Assembly (NCBI RefSeq): GCF_021018805.1
Contig: NW_026960609.1
Location: 2,852,001-2,916,000, forward strand
Length of the DNA: 64,000 nucleotides
Direction: 5' to 3'
Source: Prinia subflava
Lineage: Eukaryota; Chordata; Aves; Passeriformes; Cisticolidae
Shown here: one piece after another, positions 42,637 through 54,678 of the stretch
Layout of the letters: every line of letters starts with the position of its first letter
Position numbering within the stretch: the first letter of the stretch is position 1
Notes under the pieces: generated by a model
Told to the model about the DNA's origin: nothing
The model's input: only the letters and a program-made list of their open reading frames with translations
Database searches by the model: none
Position numbers and translations under genes: made by a program

Positions 42637-45600
42637 TCTTACAACATTTTAAGATCTAAGCAGAGTGGTTTAATATATAAAAGCATATATCTGAAGGAAT
42701 GAGAGTTCTAAGAGTGGCCTTACAATACAACCAATTATAAACATAAGCAAGCAAAGTCTAAATAAAACAATACACAAAGCATAGAAATCTTAACAAACAA
42801 AACTAATGAAACAACAAGCAGAGCACAGAATTCTTAACAAGCAAAACTCTAATTAGACTACAAGCAAAGCATAAATCTAACATTACAGCCTCCAGGTAAA
42901 TCAACCTCCTATTTTCTGACCCCAAGCAGCGTTTCCAGCCATGGGGTCACAATAACAGAAAGGAACCAATCACAAAATCTCAAATCTCAGACAGGGATCT
43001 CAGCCGCGGGGATCACAATAACAGAAAAGGGCCCCAAGATTCAAAACCCACACAGAGTCCCCGATCACAGGGTCGCGATGACAGTGAGGGATCCCGAACC
43101 GCACAGAGTTCCCGTCCGGGGCGTCATGATGGCAATAGGGGCCCCGAACTGCACAGGATTCCCAACCACAGGGATGCGATGGCAATGGGGGCCCCAAGGT
43201 CCCAAACTCACACAGAGTTCCCAGCAGCCCTGAACAGAGTTCCGGGGCAACCGCCACAGGGGGAAAGGGAAGGGATGGGATCGCAGGGGCAAGGAGGGGT
43301 CCCGGGGTCCCGAACCCTCGCAGACTCCCCGGCAGCCCCGAGCAGAGTTCAGGGGCAAACACCGCAGGGGGAAAGGGAAGGGACGGGACCCCAGGGCCCT
43401 GATCCCAGCCACAATAGATGGTACCTTTAGAATCCCATTTGGTTCCCTGGCAGGACTCCTTCCTCAGGCTGCAGAAGGTGGAGGTTGGATCGATAGATGG
43501 AATTGATCAATCGACACCTTCACTTCCAAACCAGAGGCTTTTTATCCCAAATTACAAAATGCATATTCATATTTTTTATCTACACACTAGCCAATCTAGA
43601 CACAATTCTAAAGTTCGTAAAACTACGAAAAACAGTATCAAAACCTACGCACATAGCATATCTATTAACGCAAAATTCTGTCTTACTAGCATAAAGTTCT
43701 ATCTTATTGTACATAAAATTCATACTAAAAATTATAAACAGTACTCTACTCTATTTTTGTTGTGTCTAAACTCTATCACTAGGCCTGAAGCTCTGTCCTT
43801 CTACACTAACAACTAGGACTTAGGGCATGTGAAGCTTGAAACTAAGGCTTAGATTTCTACTTTATGCACATAAAGCTTTATATATTCTAATTTTTCTAAA
43901 GGTTTTAATTCTATCCCTTCACATTTCACTCTCTGCGGAGGATCCATGGAAACATGGACTCCAACATATAACAAAACTACTTTTGTGTGCAAATACAAGA
44001 AATTACCCAGTGCAATATAAAAATGAACTAGCTACTGAGTGCACTACAACAGTGTTGTATGTAATGCTGGATGCTATGCAGTGCATCTAGCTGTTGTTAT
44101 CTGACCAATAAATTAAGATAATGGTTCAGTGCTGGTCTCAAAAATGGTAGGCTAGTCAAGGGCCTTTTAGTTTTACTCTGTTCTTTCACAAGAATTGTCA
44201 TTTTAACTCTAAGTAGCAAAGACTCAGAGGAGCTGGAGCTATGCCTAAGTGCAAAAAATGTAAGCTTGGTTGTAAATGAAGTGTGGGATTCACTGTCAAT
44301 ACAAGCTGCCCAAAACATAATGAGACCATTTAATATTTTATGTTTTTTTCCAATGTTCTACCAGAGACTGAACACTGGAATGAGTCTTAAGTGAGAGAAA
44401 CTTACCACATGAAGACCATAATGAACATCTTTCATAAAAAAATAATATTTAAGCAGTATAGTTAGTTGTATTATAATTGTTCCACCTTGCTACAATCATG
44501 ATGTTTCACTGTTATTTCCCTTAGTATAATTCTGATCTGAATATTATATACATAAACTGAATAGGAATCCACCAGGCATGGAACCATCTCTTAGAAATGC
44601 AGCTTTTTGGGATCGTTACTCAACCTCATTTTGAAGATGTTCCTTCAAGTCCTACCCCATTTCACAAAAAAAAAAAAAATCACGTTGACTGTGGCCATGC
44701 TGCTCCAAACATACACACACATACACACTTATTGATAGGCAAAAGAAACACTGATACAAATTACTAGCAGGCTGGACTGGGAAGCTAAATCAATATGTAA
44801 GGTCATCTGGGAACATTCAGCAGGAAATTCAGTTAGCAAAATTTTCAATATGAGTATCAGCTACCTTTCCACTTAGCAAAACTTTTGCAGTAATTTTTTA
44901 AATCAGTAGCATATTTATCCTTCTGAAGTATCATATTAATTGTTTTTTTTGAGGACCATCTTGTTAAAACAATTTTTGCAGTTAGAGATCAAACTCAGTC
45001 CTGAAGTCAGAAGGCAACTCTCAAATCTGTGTCTATGCACAATATGTATGAACTCTTCCTGTATGCAGGAGAGGATACCAATTTGGGACACCTTTCTCAT
45101 TGTTGTGGATGGCCAGATGAGTGGGAACTTAGGCATAGATTATGTCAGAAATTGTTCTGACCACCAGACGAAATGCAATGGCACAGCACCTCTGGGTATT
45201 GAGTGTATCACGAGATTTAACATTTTTAGTGCAGGAATATACTGAACACAAAATGTGCCCAGTGCTGGTCAGCAAGGTAAATTGAGACAGATGGATGAAG
45301 AAAGCAGAATAATTTTTGGATGAAGCTGGTGTTCCAGCTTCATTTCATTCGCATGAAATAGTCTAAGCAAGGTTTTTTGAGGGAAGATAGAGCAGGATTT
45401 TGCTGTTTTGGAGCCAGTTAATTTTGAAACAGTTTTATTGTACTTGAATCACACTTACTAGAAGCATGATGCATATCCTTGAAACCTCTCTTACTTGTTG
45501 CTTCTCTACATTTTCAAGATCTCAATGTAATTTAAAGGATTACAATATTCTTTTTTGTTAGTACATGAATTTTTTGTTTGGTAAACACAGAAGTAGATGG

Positions 45601-45884
45601 GGACACGAACACACAAGTGGGAAACAAATTGACTTAAACACATCTGAAAATATGTAAGACAGTTAAGACAAAAAGAAAAACAAACCCAAATCCCCCAAAA
45701 CTACCAGTTTAAGCTATTCTTGAAAAATTGTTACTGCAATGAAACCTCTGCAAACATTAATCCTTGGTAGATAGCATTTTATTTCATTTAATTGATTTTC
45801 TTTATTGCAGCCAAGTAGATAAAAGATTGAAAATCTTCTATTGTACATGTGTAAACTCCTTAAGAATCTCTATTAATATGCACA
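42637..45884. other. AT-rich unassigned sequence around a GC-rich minisatellite
   Basis: 42637-42890 and 43540-43820 are A/T-rich and G-poor on the + strand, like the ERV2 body, so these could be the non-coding part of another minus-strand element, but no LTR pair was found. 42950-43400 is the repeat block listed separately. A poly-A run lies near 44668 and CA-rich repeats near 44708-44730. No gene. Confidence 0.4.
42950..43400. repeat. GC-rich degenerate minisatellite
   Basis: Units of about 57-60 bp containing a CACAGAGTTCCC core recur near 43030, 43090, 43150 and 43208. Then a longer unit of about 112 bp (GCAGCCC...GAACAGAGTTC...GGGGGAAAGGGAAGGGA) occurs twice, near 43222 and 43334. Units are diverged. 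CpG is frequent in it, unlike the flanks. Confidence 0.75.
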
Positions 45885-46572
45885 TGTGAAAAATGTGAAA
45901 TGATTAATTAATGTTCTTATAGTTAATTAAATATTACTGAAAACTATGAAACTGTATATCTGTGTGTGTTATATGAAAATGTAAGTTTCAGGACACCTTG
46001 TAACATTCGGCTAAACCAAACTGTTGAAAAGGCAGGCGCCACCCAAGGAACTCCCATTCAGAAAGAGACAAAAAGTTTACTGGAAACCACAGCCTCCTCG
46101 AGCACCGAGCACCGGGAGGAGACCCATCGAGATAAGGTGGCAGAAACATCAACGGTTCCTGACTACTCCCTCTCCAGTCATCATACATATCTCAACCATG
46201 CATCAGGCATAAAGATCTATAGAAACTAGACATTAACATATGAACTGAGAAAAGAACTCTTTCCAGCCTGGTCGGAGAAACCATTGAATTTGAATAGCTA
46301 GCCGAGAAACAAAGGGAAATATGGAGAAATATTGCCAAGGGCAGAATAAAGTGTATAAAAACCAAGCCCCGAACCAGGCAAATTTGTGAACCGTTGGGGG
46401 ACATAGCAGACAGCCAAGTTCTGTATCTCACAGTTCACCCTTGGCATTTTCCCGGGAAAAAGACTGTCAAGTATCTCTGCTGTTAGTGAGTTTATGGAAA
46501 TTCTGTAATTCGATCTTTATTAATAAACCAAATTATTATTTTAATTAGAATATCATATTAGCATTTATAACA
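45885..46572 (+). repeat. Solo LTR, class I-like family, copy 1
   Basis: It starts TGTGAAAAATGTG and ends CATTTATAACA, 688 bp. CACA flanks both sides (45881-45884, 46573-46576), a 4-bp duplication as in gammaretrovirus-like (class I) elements. GTATAAAAACC TATA box near 46350. AATAAACCAAATTA near 46522. Relatives at 59368, 60139 and 62392. Confidence 0.8.
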
Positions 46573-46576
46573 CACA

Positions 46577-48377
46577 CCAATCAGCTTATTAACAAATTCA
46601 GACTAGAGAATCATACTTTGAGATGCTACTCCAGCTGTTTGCACAACTACCTCCACCCATGTACCAAAAAAGGGGCAGGATTATGGACACTGCTGTGTAC
46701 ATTTATAACTCTTCTACTGTCACAGTTATGTGATGTTTGCTTCTATTATAACTGAAGAGCAGAGCAGTGCCACTGCTGTATCAAGGCATCAGAGAAACCA
46801 GCAAAATCTAGGTCTCACTAAAGCATTTTCCAGTTTTGACTGCTGTGCTGCCAGGGCTCTTACTATGTTGACAATAGTGTTGCTTTTACCAAGGCAGCAT
46901 GATAAAAGCTGTGGGCCCCTACAAGGCAAGAGTAATTGTTACATTCCCCTGCGGGAATGGTTTCTCCCCCCTCAGGGACCCCTGGCGCTCGTGTCATGTA
47001 GTCTGACCTTTCCTTCCCTTTCTGACCCCGTTGGCTGTGTGCCAGCTTGCCCCACCCTCAGAAGTCCTGAGAAAAGACCCTGTCCCCCTGGGGACGCTCT
47101 CTCTCTTCCCCTGGACACCATCTGGAAATAAACATCTTACTGCAGCTAAGGGTGAGAGCCTCTTTTGAATCCTTTTTCCTGTCTCTTGATATATTCCTCC
47201 AAGGCCTGAGAAGGACTGAGCTAGCTTAGACCCTTAAGGGAATTAAAGGAGGATTTATTTATCAAGTAATGTTTCATAAAGTCATCCTTATGCGATATTA
47301 TTTGGCTTCTCCATAAATTTCATTACTTGCTTCTGCAAAGTGTTCAGAGACTTTCAACTCCCCAAGGCCTCAGCAAAGGGTGACTTTCTCAGCTCTTGGA
47401 TGTATTGTGCTCATGTGGACCCTGCAGTCAGGAAGCTCCTCTGCTTTACTAGTGCATTTAATTGCCCCCAGCCATGGTTTTTATTCTCTCCATGAATACA
47501 GTCCCTTAAATGCACTTGACAGCAGGCACCATGGAAAGCCTTTTTTATTCCCATGCATTAAAAGTGACTAACACATGACTGGAAGAATGAAGCATTACCC
47601 ATGTGTGAACAGTGAGGAGATACTCAGCAAAAAGCAAGAGTGAATTTTGGGACAGATTGAAAGAGGTGTGTGAAGATAAGTAGTGCCAAGAGAGAACAGA
47701 GGGGGGAACTTAAAGGATGTGATAGACTCTCCCTAAAAAACCCCTCAACAGAAACTAAAGGAGCTAAAAGATGAGAAAATAGTGACCATCTGCAACCATC
47801 CAAGGAACACCAAACAGGCAGTTTCAGAGCTCCCTAGAGGTAGGACACTTAGCATGAATGAAGGATAGATGCAGCAATTTTTAAATGAATGAATTATTGA
47901 TTTATGAAATTGTATTTATGAAGCTTCTGGTAAAGCATTTCATTCAATTCTTGCCTTGTAAATGCAAATATACTCAATTTTATTCATGAGCCTTCTTGCT
48001 CCCCTTTCTCTTATTTTATCTAAGCTAGATGATAGCCTGAAAGCATGACAAGTAAATAAAATAGGGGGAGTTGTTTTTAGATATGGCAATTACTTATCTG
48101 CTAGAGCGGATCAACTTAGAAGTCAGTGGATAATAGAAATAAATTCTTGTTGGGTTCAGATTTACACTTCGAACCTGATTCTTCAACCTGAATTCATACA
48201 AGATGTAATTTTGGACTTGAACTAACTGCTTTTACATCCCCAAGTCCTTTAGATCATGTTTCACTGAATAGTTCTGTCTGGTCATATTAACAATAATATT
48301 AATAACCATCCTTTTCATCTACAGTATTAAAGTTGTATTTTCATGTCAAATTATCTTGTTTCATTGACGAATTAAGA
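46577..48377. other. Unassigned sequence with a possible LTR fragment (about 46870-47180)
   Basis: Around 46905-47160 a C-rich segment is followed by GGAAATAAACATC, an LTR-like polyA signal, and a T/C-rich tail. No start, TATA box or target duplication could be fixed, so I do not call it firmly. The rest shows nothing. Confidence 0.35.
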
Positions 48378-50008
48378 TTTAACTGTGTGTTTTTGGGGTT
48401 ACCTTATCAATGGTACCTACTGTGAGGAAATGACACCAGGGGAAATTTTTTCCCAACCCTTCACTCAGCTCTTTGGGTCTACCCCACCAGTTTTTGAAGG
48501 GTTTAAATCTTCTCTGAATGCTAATGATATCATACAATGGCTGGTATTGCTTACGGGCCTATTCTATTTAGCATTCAGAAATAAGGGGAGATTGGCCTGG
48601 ATAACCATCCTGATACCTAGCCCAGAGATTAAGGATACTGCCCCAGAGCCTGACCCTGCCCCACAGTCTACCTTGGAGATTAACCACCCAGACTGGGTGA
48701 AGGAGATACGTGAGATGGGCCAGATGCTGAGGAAGTACATTTCCCCTGTGGTAGCCTCATTAGCCCCAGCTGGTGGGAAACCCTCCCTCTGCCCTGACAA
48801 AGGAGAGTCTGATGGTGCAGCAGTGGAACCCACAGATGTTACAACCGTCCAGGTTCCAGCTAAACCACAGGGGTAGTCAAGCCAGCAGCATCTGGAAACA
48901 AAGAAGTCTAAGGTGAAATCGGCGAACCCAGGTAATAAGGATAAAAAAGGAAGGCCCTCACAACCAGCAGGGGAGCCTCAAGTTGAGATCATCACTGAGT
49001 CCCTGTCATATGAAAGTCTCCGTAATCTGCAAAAAGATATTGTATGATGGGGACGTGAGGCTTATACAGCCTGGTTACTTCAGGTCTGGGACCTTATGGG
49101 TACAGGGGTGCAACTAGATAGTGGTGTGGCAAGGAATTTGGGACCCTTGACCCAGGACTCAAGTTTGAATCAGGTATTTGTAAGGGAGCCAGGGCCCCTT
49201 TCCCTTTGGGAGCAGCTTTTGATGAGTGTAAGGGAGAGGTTTGTCCACAGAGAAAGAATGCAGGAACATCACCATAGAATGCGCTGGAAGACTCTTGAAG
49301 AAGGGATCCAACAGCTGAGGGAAGTAGCGGTATTGGAGATACTTTTTGGGAGGAGCGGACAGCATGATAAAGACCCCAACAAGGTTAGGTGCACATAGCA
49401 AATGTGGAATCTGGCAACTCTAGGACCATCTCAGTATGCCACGCTGATTGCAACAATTATTGCTAAGGACAAACGAGAGACAGTGGGCTCTGTAGCCAAC
49501 AAGCTCAGAAATTATGAGAGCATGATCAATGGCCCGATGCAGGCTCATGTCTCAGCCGTGGTTAATGAACTTAAAGAGGGAGATGAGGGAGGAGATGAGG
49601 AGGAACAGTTCCCATGTGGCACCTGTGTGAGTTACAGCTCCCAGTCAGAGCACATCATCCCCCAGCTAGAGAGAAAGGGTACACCCCACAAGCTGACCTG
49701 TGTTTTTTTCTGTGCGACCATGGGGAAGACATGGGAGTGTGGCATGGGAAACCCACTTCTGTCCTAGCAGCATGGGTGCGTGAGCTCAAGGAGAGAAACA
49801 CTAACCGAAGGGGTTCCACTAGAATGAAGGTAGCCTCAGCCTCCCATGACCAGGCTGTCAGGTATTAGAGAAATGAGGATGCTCTGTCAGACCCCCTTGA
49901 AGGAACCTCTACTGTGTATGCACAGGAAGGGAATAGTAATCAGTGCTAGAGGGGCCCTGCCTCTAGCCGGGAAGAAACACGGGAAAACCGAGTCTTTTGG
50001 ACGGTGTG
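48378..50008 (+). pseudogene. gag: ERV3 gag (broken)
   Basis: Blocks at 48385-48876, 49096-49398, 49402-49767 and 49614-49868 in changing frames. The first has a hydrophobic stretch (LTGLFYLAF) and a Pro/Glu-rich segment. Later blocks contain WKTLEEGIQQLREVAVLEIL and LATLGPSQYATLIATI, capsid-type helices of ERVL gag. No zinc knuckle. The end near 50000 is cut by the LTR at 50009, but the coding similarity resumes after the second LTR at 50735. Confidence 0.8.
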
Positions 50009-50335
50009 TGTCACCATGAGATTCTACTAGTTGCTGAGTGTTCATATTAAAGTAGAAGGTTTGCACCATCTCACGCTCCTTTCATGTAAACACCAGCTGT
50101 GTTCTATAAACATAGTCATTGTTTTCACATTCCTTGCTGGGACAGACAAGATTGTGTGACAGTCCCCTTGACCAATGTGGTGAGAGGTGGGAATGCCCAC
50201 TCTCCAATCCATAGTCACCTTACTAGAAGTATATAATAGAAAGTAATAAACAAAGCAGGAGGATTTCTCCCTGCTTCTCTGATCTCTCCAAACTCCAGCT
50301 CCATGTGTCTTTTTCTGGCGAGGCTCACAGCGACA
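50009..50335 (+). repeat. Solo LTR A in ERV3 protease region
   Basis: It starts TGTCACCATGAG and ends ACAGCGACA, 327 bp. GGTGTG on both sides (50003-50008, 50336-50341). GTATATAATAG TATA-like box near 50229, TAATAAAC near 50246. Same family as 14301-14631 and the ends of 7672-7922. Confidence 0.9.
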
Positions 50336-50356
50336 GGTGTGGATCCGATGGACTGG

Positions 50357-50734
50357 TGAAAGCAGGGTCTCTATTTGGGGTTGGAGACGGAGCAAACGCA
50401 GATACGACCAGTGTGGTTAAAACATACGTTCTTCCCATTTATTCCTGAAATGGCTGGTTTTATACAGTGTCAGATAGTTTACAGTTGCAGGTGCATTTCT
50501 ATTGGCATTCAGCATGAGAAAGAATGCAAACAATCTTAGCTTAAGGCAGTCACCATGTTTCTATTCTAACCTGTCCTAGCTAAAGCATGCACACACCTTA
50601 ACTTAATTTCTAACTGCACCACAGGTTTATCTACTACTACACGGGCCCAAATCTGAGGCCTAGCAGGCCCAAATCTGAGGCCCAGTTTGGCATAGCTCAA
50701 CCTTCATTCCATAACACATCCTGCTCTTGCTACA
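50357..50734 (-). repeat. Solo LTR B in ERV3 protease region
   Basis: On the minus strand it starts TGTAGCAAGAGCAGG and ends GACCCTGCTTTCA, 378 bp. GACTGG on both sides (50351-50356, 50735-50740). Diverged relative of the ERV2 LTRs (shared ACGTTCTTCCC, TGCATT, TCTGAGGCC and end). It lies 21 bp from LTR A and in the opposite orientation. Confidence 0.88.
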
Positions 50735-51170
50735 GACTGGCACATCAGAGCCACAGAAATATGAACCTTTGGTTTATACTGGTGCACAGTGTACCCTAAT
50801 GCCATCGGGAAATGTGGGGGCAAAACCTATTTCCATTCCCGGGGTGATGGGGGATCACATGAATTGTCTCTGTTGGAAGCTGAAGTGAGCCTGACTGGGA
50901 AGTAGTGGCAAAAACATCCGATTGTGACTGGCCCAAAGGCTCCGTGTATTCTGGGCATAGACTTCCTCCGGAACGGCTATTACAAAGACCCTAAGGGATT
51001 CAGGTGGGCTTTTGGAATAGCTGCTGTGGAGGCAGAGGGCATTAAGAAATGGAACACCTTGCCTGGACTGTCAGAGAACCCATCTGCAGTAGGACTCCTG
51101 AAGGTAGAAGAGCAACGAGTACCTGTTGCCACCTCGACGGTGCATCGCCAGCAGTATTGGACGAATTGAG
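50735..51170 (+). pseudogene. pol: ERV3 protease (broken)
   Basis: After LTR B, the reading frames show EPLVYTGAQCTLMPSG, where the active-site DTGA has become YTGA, then a shift to the frame 50924-51169 with ILGIDFLRNG, the protease C-terminal motif. The loss of the catalytic Asp and the two LTRs make it non-functional. Confidence 0.8.
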
Positions 51171-51943
51171 ATGCCGTGGTCCCCATCCACAAGATTATCC
51201 AAGAGCTGGAGAGCCAAAGGGTGGTCAGCAAAACCCACTCACCCTTCAACAGCCCAATTTGGCCAGTGCGCAATACTGATGGAGAATGGAGACCGACTGT
51301 GGGCTATTGTGCCTTGAATGTAGTGACTCCACTGCTGAGCACTGCTGTGCTCGACATGCTGGAACTCCATTATGAGCTGGAGTCCAAGGCAGTGAAGTGC
51401 TATGCAACAATTGACATTGCTAACACTTTTTTCTCCATTCCTCTGGCAGCAGAATGCAGGCCTCAGTTTGCTTTCACCTGGAGGGGCATGCAGTACACCT
51501 GGAACCGGCTGCCCCAGGGGTGGAAGCACAGCCCCACCATCTGCCATGGACTGATCCAGACTGCACTGCAAAAGGGTGAGGCTCCGGAACATCTACAGTA
51601 CATCAGTGACATCATTCTGTGGGGGAACACGGCAAGGGAAATGTTTGAGAAAGGAGAGAAGATCATCCAGATTCTCCTGGAAGCCGGTTTTGCCATCAAA
51701 AAGAGCAAAGTCAAGGGACCTGCCAAGGAGATCCAGCTCCGTGGAGTAAAGTGGCAAGATGGGAGGCATCAGATTTCCACTGAGGTCATCAATAAGATTA
51801 CTGCAATGTCTCCACCAACCAGCAAGAAGGAAACGCAAGCTTTCCTAGGTGCCATAGGCTTTTGGAGAATGCACATTCCTGCGTACAGCCAGATTGTGAG
51901 CCCTCTCTACCTGGTTACCCGCAAGAAGAACGATTTCCACTGA
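51171..51943 (+). pseudogene. pol: ERV3 reverse transcriptase
   Basis: A 255-codon open frame with THSPFNSPIWPVRNTDGEW, IDIANTFFSIPL, RLPQGWKHSPT, and YISD in place of the catalytic YIDD (about 51599-51610), so one catalytic Asp is lost. The frame ends in TGA at 51941-51943 in the connection region, and coding similarity continues past the stop. Confidence 0.88.
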
Positions 51944-53000
51944 GGCCCTGAACAGCAGCAAGCCTTTGCCCAGATCAAGCAGGAGATCGCTCATGAGGTA
52001 GCCCTTGGCCCAGTCAGGACAGGACCAGAGGTAAAGAACGTGCTCTACTCTGCAGCTGGGAACCATGGCCTGTCCTGGAGCCTTAGGCAGAAGGTGCCTG
52101 GTGAGACTCGAGGCCGACCACTGGGATTCTGGAGCCAAAGTTACAGAGGGTCCGAAGCCAACTACACTCCCACAGAGAAGGAAATCTTGGCTGCCTATGA
52201 AGGAGTTCAAGCCACCTCGGAGGGGATTGGCACAGATGCACAACTCCTCCTGGCACCCCGACTGCCGGTGCTGGGGTGGATGTTCAAAGGAAAGGTTCCC
52301 TCTACCCACCACACCACTGATGCCACATGGAGCAAATGGATTGCCCTCATCACTCAGGAGGCTTGATTGGAAACTCTTATCGCCCTGGGATTTTTGAAGC
52401 AATTACCAGCTGGACAGAAGGTGAAAACTTTGATCTCACAGATGAAGAGGAACAAGAGCAAGTGACGTGCCAAAGAAGCTCCACCATATAATCAGCTGCC
52501 AGAAGAAGAAACATGCTACGCTCTTTTCACTGACGGTTCCTGTCGTATCCTAGGGATGAACAAGAAGTGGAAAGCAGCTGTATGGAGCCCCACACGAAAG
52601 GTTGCACAAGCCACTGAAGGAGAAGGTGGATCGAGTCAACTTGCGGAACTCAAGGCTAATAAATTGGCCCTGGCCATTGCTGAAAGAGAGAAGTGGCCAA
52701 AGCTCTACCTCTACACTGATTCGTGGATGGTAGCCAATGCTCTGTGGGGTTGGCTGGAAAGGTGGGAAAAGGCCAACTGGCAGCATAGGGGAAAACCAGT
52801 CTGGGCTGCTGATGAATGGAAAGACATTGCCACCCAGGTAGAGAAGCTACCTGTGAAGGTCCATCATGTAGATGTCCATGTCCCCAAGAGTCAGGCTAAT
52901 GAGGAGCACGGAATCAACGAACAAGTAGATCAAGCTGCGAAGACAGAAGTGTCCAAGATAGACTTAGATTGGCAACATAAGGGAGAGTTGTTCCTAGCTC
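51944..53000 (+). pseudogene. pol: ERV3 RT connection and RNase H
   Basis: Frames 52040-52366 and 52556-53188. The connection includes YTPTEKEILAAYEGVQ and LLLAPRLPVLGWMFKG. RNase H shows LFTDGS near 52524, an Ala/Glu motif QLAELKANKLAL, and YTDSWMVANAL near 52712. Stops occur near 52364 and 52488. Catalytic positions mostly remain but the frame is broken. Confidence 0.85.
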
Positions 53001-53870
53001 GATGGGCTCACGATGCCTCAGGGCATCAGGGCAGAGATGCCACCTATAAGTGGGCACGAGACCGAGGGGTGGATCTAACCATGGACAGCATTTCTCAGGT
53101 TATCCATGACTGTGAGACGTGTGCTGCAATCAAGCAGGTCAAGCGAGTGAAACCCCAATGGGTATGGCGGGTGGTGGTCCAAATATAGGTATGGGGAAGC
53201 CTGGCAAATTGACTACATCACCCTTCCCCAAACTCCCCAAGGCAAGCACTACATATTGACCATGGTGGAAGCCACCACTGGATGGTTGGAAACCTTCCCT
53301 GTGCTTCACGCTACTGCCCAGAACACCATTCTGGGCCTGGAAAAACAAGTCCTGTGGAGACATGGCACCCCTGAGAGACTGGAGTCAGTCAGTGGAACCC
53401 ATTTCAAGAACAGGCCATCTGGGCCAGAGAACATGGCATTGAATGGATTTATCACATCCCTTATCATGCACCAGCTGCCGGGAAAGTTGAATGGTGCAAT
53501 GGACTACTTAAGACTGCCCTGAAGGCACTTGACGGAGGGACCTTCAAGAATTGGGAAATGAACTTGGCGAAAGCCACCTGGATGGTCAACACCCGAGGCT
53601 CCATCAATGGAGCTGGTCCTGCCCAGTCTGAACCCTTGCACACAGTGGATGGAGATCAAGTCCCAGTGGTACACATGAAAGGTATTTTAGGAAAGACTGT
53701 TTGGATTAATCCCACCTCAGGCAAAGGCAGACCCATCCGTGGGATTGCTTTTGCTCAAGGACCCGGTTATACTTGGTGGGTAATGCAGAAAGATGGAGAA
53801 ACCTGTTGTGTGCCACAGGGAAACCTTATCTCAAGTGAGACTTGTGTATAAGGTTTCATTGTGTATGTAT
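52990..53870 (+). pseudogene. pol: ERV3 integrase
   Basis: The N-terminal zinc-binding part (HDASGHQG, then CETCAAIK, about 53009-53135) is in the RNase H frame. The catalytic core follows in other frames: IDYITLPQTP with the first Asp (about 53205), then SVSGTHFKN where the second catalytic Asp-Asn pair has mutated (about 53388), and further broken frames. A C-terminal domain block lies at 53558-53851. No env or dUTPase follows. Confidence 0.85.
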
Positions 53871-53917
53871 ATATATAAAACAGAGTTTATTGATTTGGAT
53901 ATGATACAGATGATAAT

Positions 53918-53935
53918 GGAATAAGGGGTGGATAA
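53918..53935 (+). other. ERV3 polypurine-tract-like site
   Basis: GGAATAAGGGGTGGATAA directly before the LTR TG. Purine-rich with two T interruptions. Confidence 0.65.
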
Positions 53936-54678
53936 TGTCTTGGGTTGAAAAAATGTAACCAAAACTGTGTATTCTATTTTCATCTGTTAAAACCGGTTGG
54001 GAGATATTGTTCTTTGTCTCTCGTACTTCTGAGGGGGGGAAGAGGGCAGATGCCTTCTGTTAAGGGGACAACTGATAACACTAGATAAGGCAGTGCCTTC
54101 TTATTTCTTCCTCCACCCATCCTCCTCTGAGGGACATCACCTGTGAATGGGTCATTTAAGGCCTCTCACATGACTGATCATGTTTGAGATGCTCCACCCA
54201 GTGGGAGGAGCCAAAGCCTTTCCACCAGGATAAAACCAGCAATCCCAAAGACCAAGATAGCCTCTTTTTCCACTGAATTCTCAGAGGAAGACTGGACCCA
54301 TCTTGCCCACACTGGACCCTTTTTTTCTACAGGATCATCTGTACTTCACAGAACAACATCTTTTACTCCAGGAAGACTTATTTGGACTGCTTCCAACACC
54401 TTGACACCAGGGTGTCAGGTTGTATCTCTGACTCTGTCAGGGTTTTCTAGGACTTTTGCTTGTTTGCTCATTGGTTTTTTTTTTGTACTACTGCATTTGT
54501 ATTTTTTTTATTATCCCTAGTGAAGAACTGTTACTCCTATTCCCATATTTTTGCCTGAAAGCTCCTAGTTGCAATTGCAAAATGGTAATAATTTGGAGGG
54601 AGGGGGTTTTTTACATTCTCCATTCCAAGGGAAACTCCAGTTTTCCCTGACAGATGCCTGCCTTTCCAAACCAAGCCA
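53936..54678 (+). repeat. ERV3 3' LTR
   Basis: It starts TGTCTTGGGTTG and ends near AACCAAGCCA. ACCAGGATAAAACC TATA-like box near 54228. Internal T-rich R/U5. It begins 66 bp after the integrase end and is preceded by the PPT-like site. The 3' end is inferred from a CCAAGCCA ending, so it could be off. Confidence 0.75.

Larger units (their letters stand above)
48378..54678 (+). mobile_element. ERV3: decayed env-less ERVL provirus, 5' truncated
   Basis: Order: gag, protease, RT, RNase H, integrase, PPT-like site, 3' LTR. There is no env between integrase and LTR, typical of ERVL. RT and connection motifs (FNSPIWPVR, CHGLIQTAL, AFLGAIGFWRMHIP, TPTEKEILAAYEG) are characteristic of avian ERVL copies. 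The 5' LTR and gag start are missing. Stops and frameshifts are spread throughout. Two solo LTRs were inserted into the protease region (50009-50335 and 50357-50734). Confidence 0.9.

Noticed and set aside
50009..50734. LTR A and LTR B as the 5' LTR of ERV3
   Set aside because: Each has its own 6-bp duplication and ERV3 coding sequence continues on both sides. They are later insertions.
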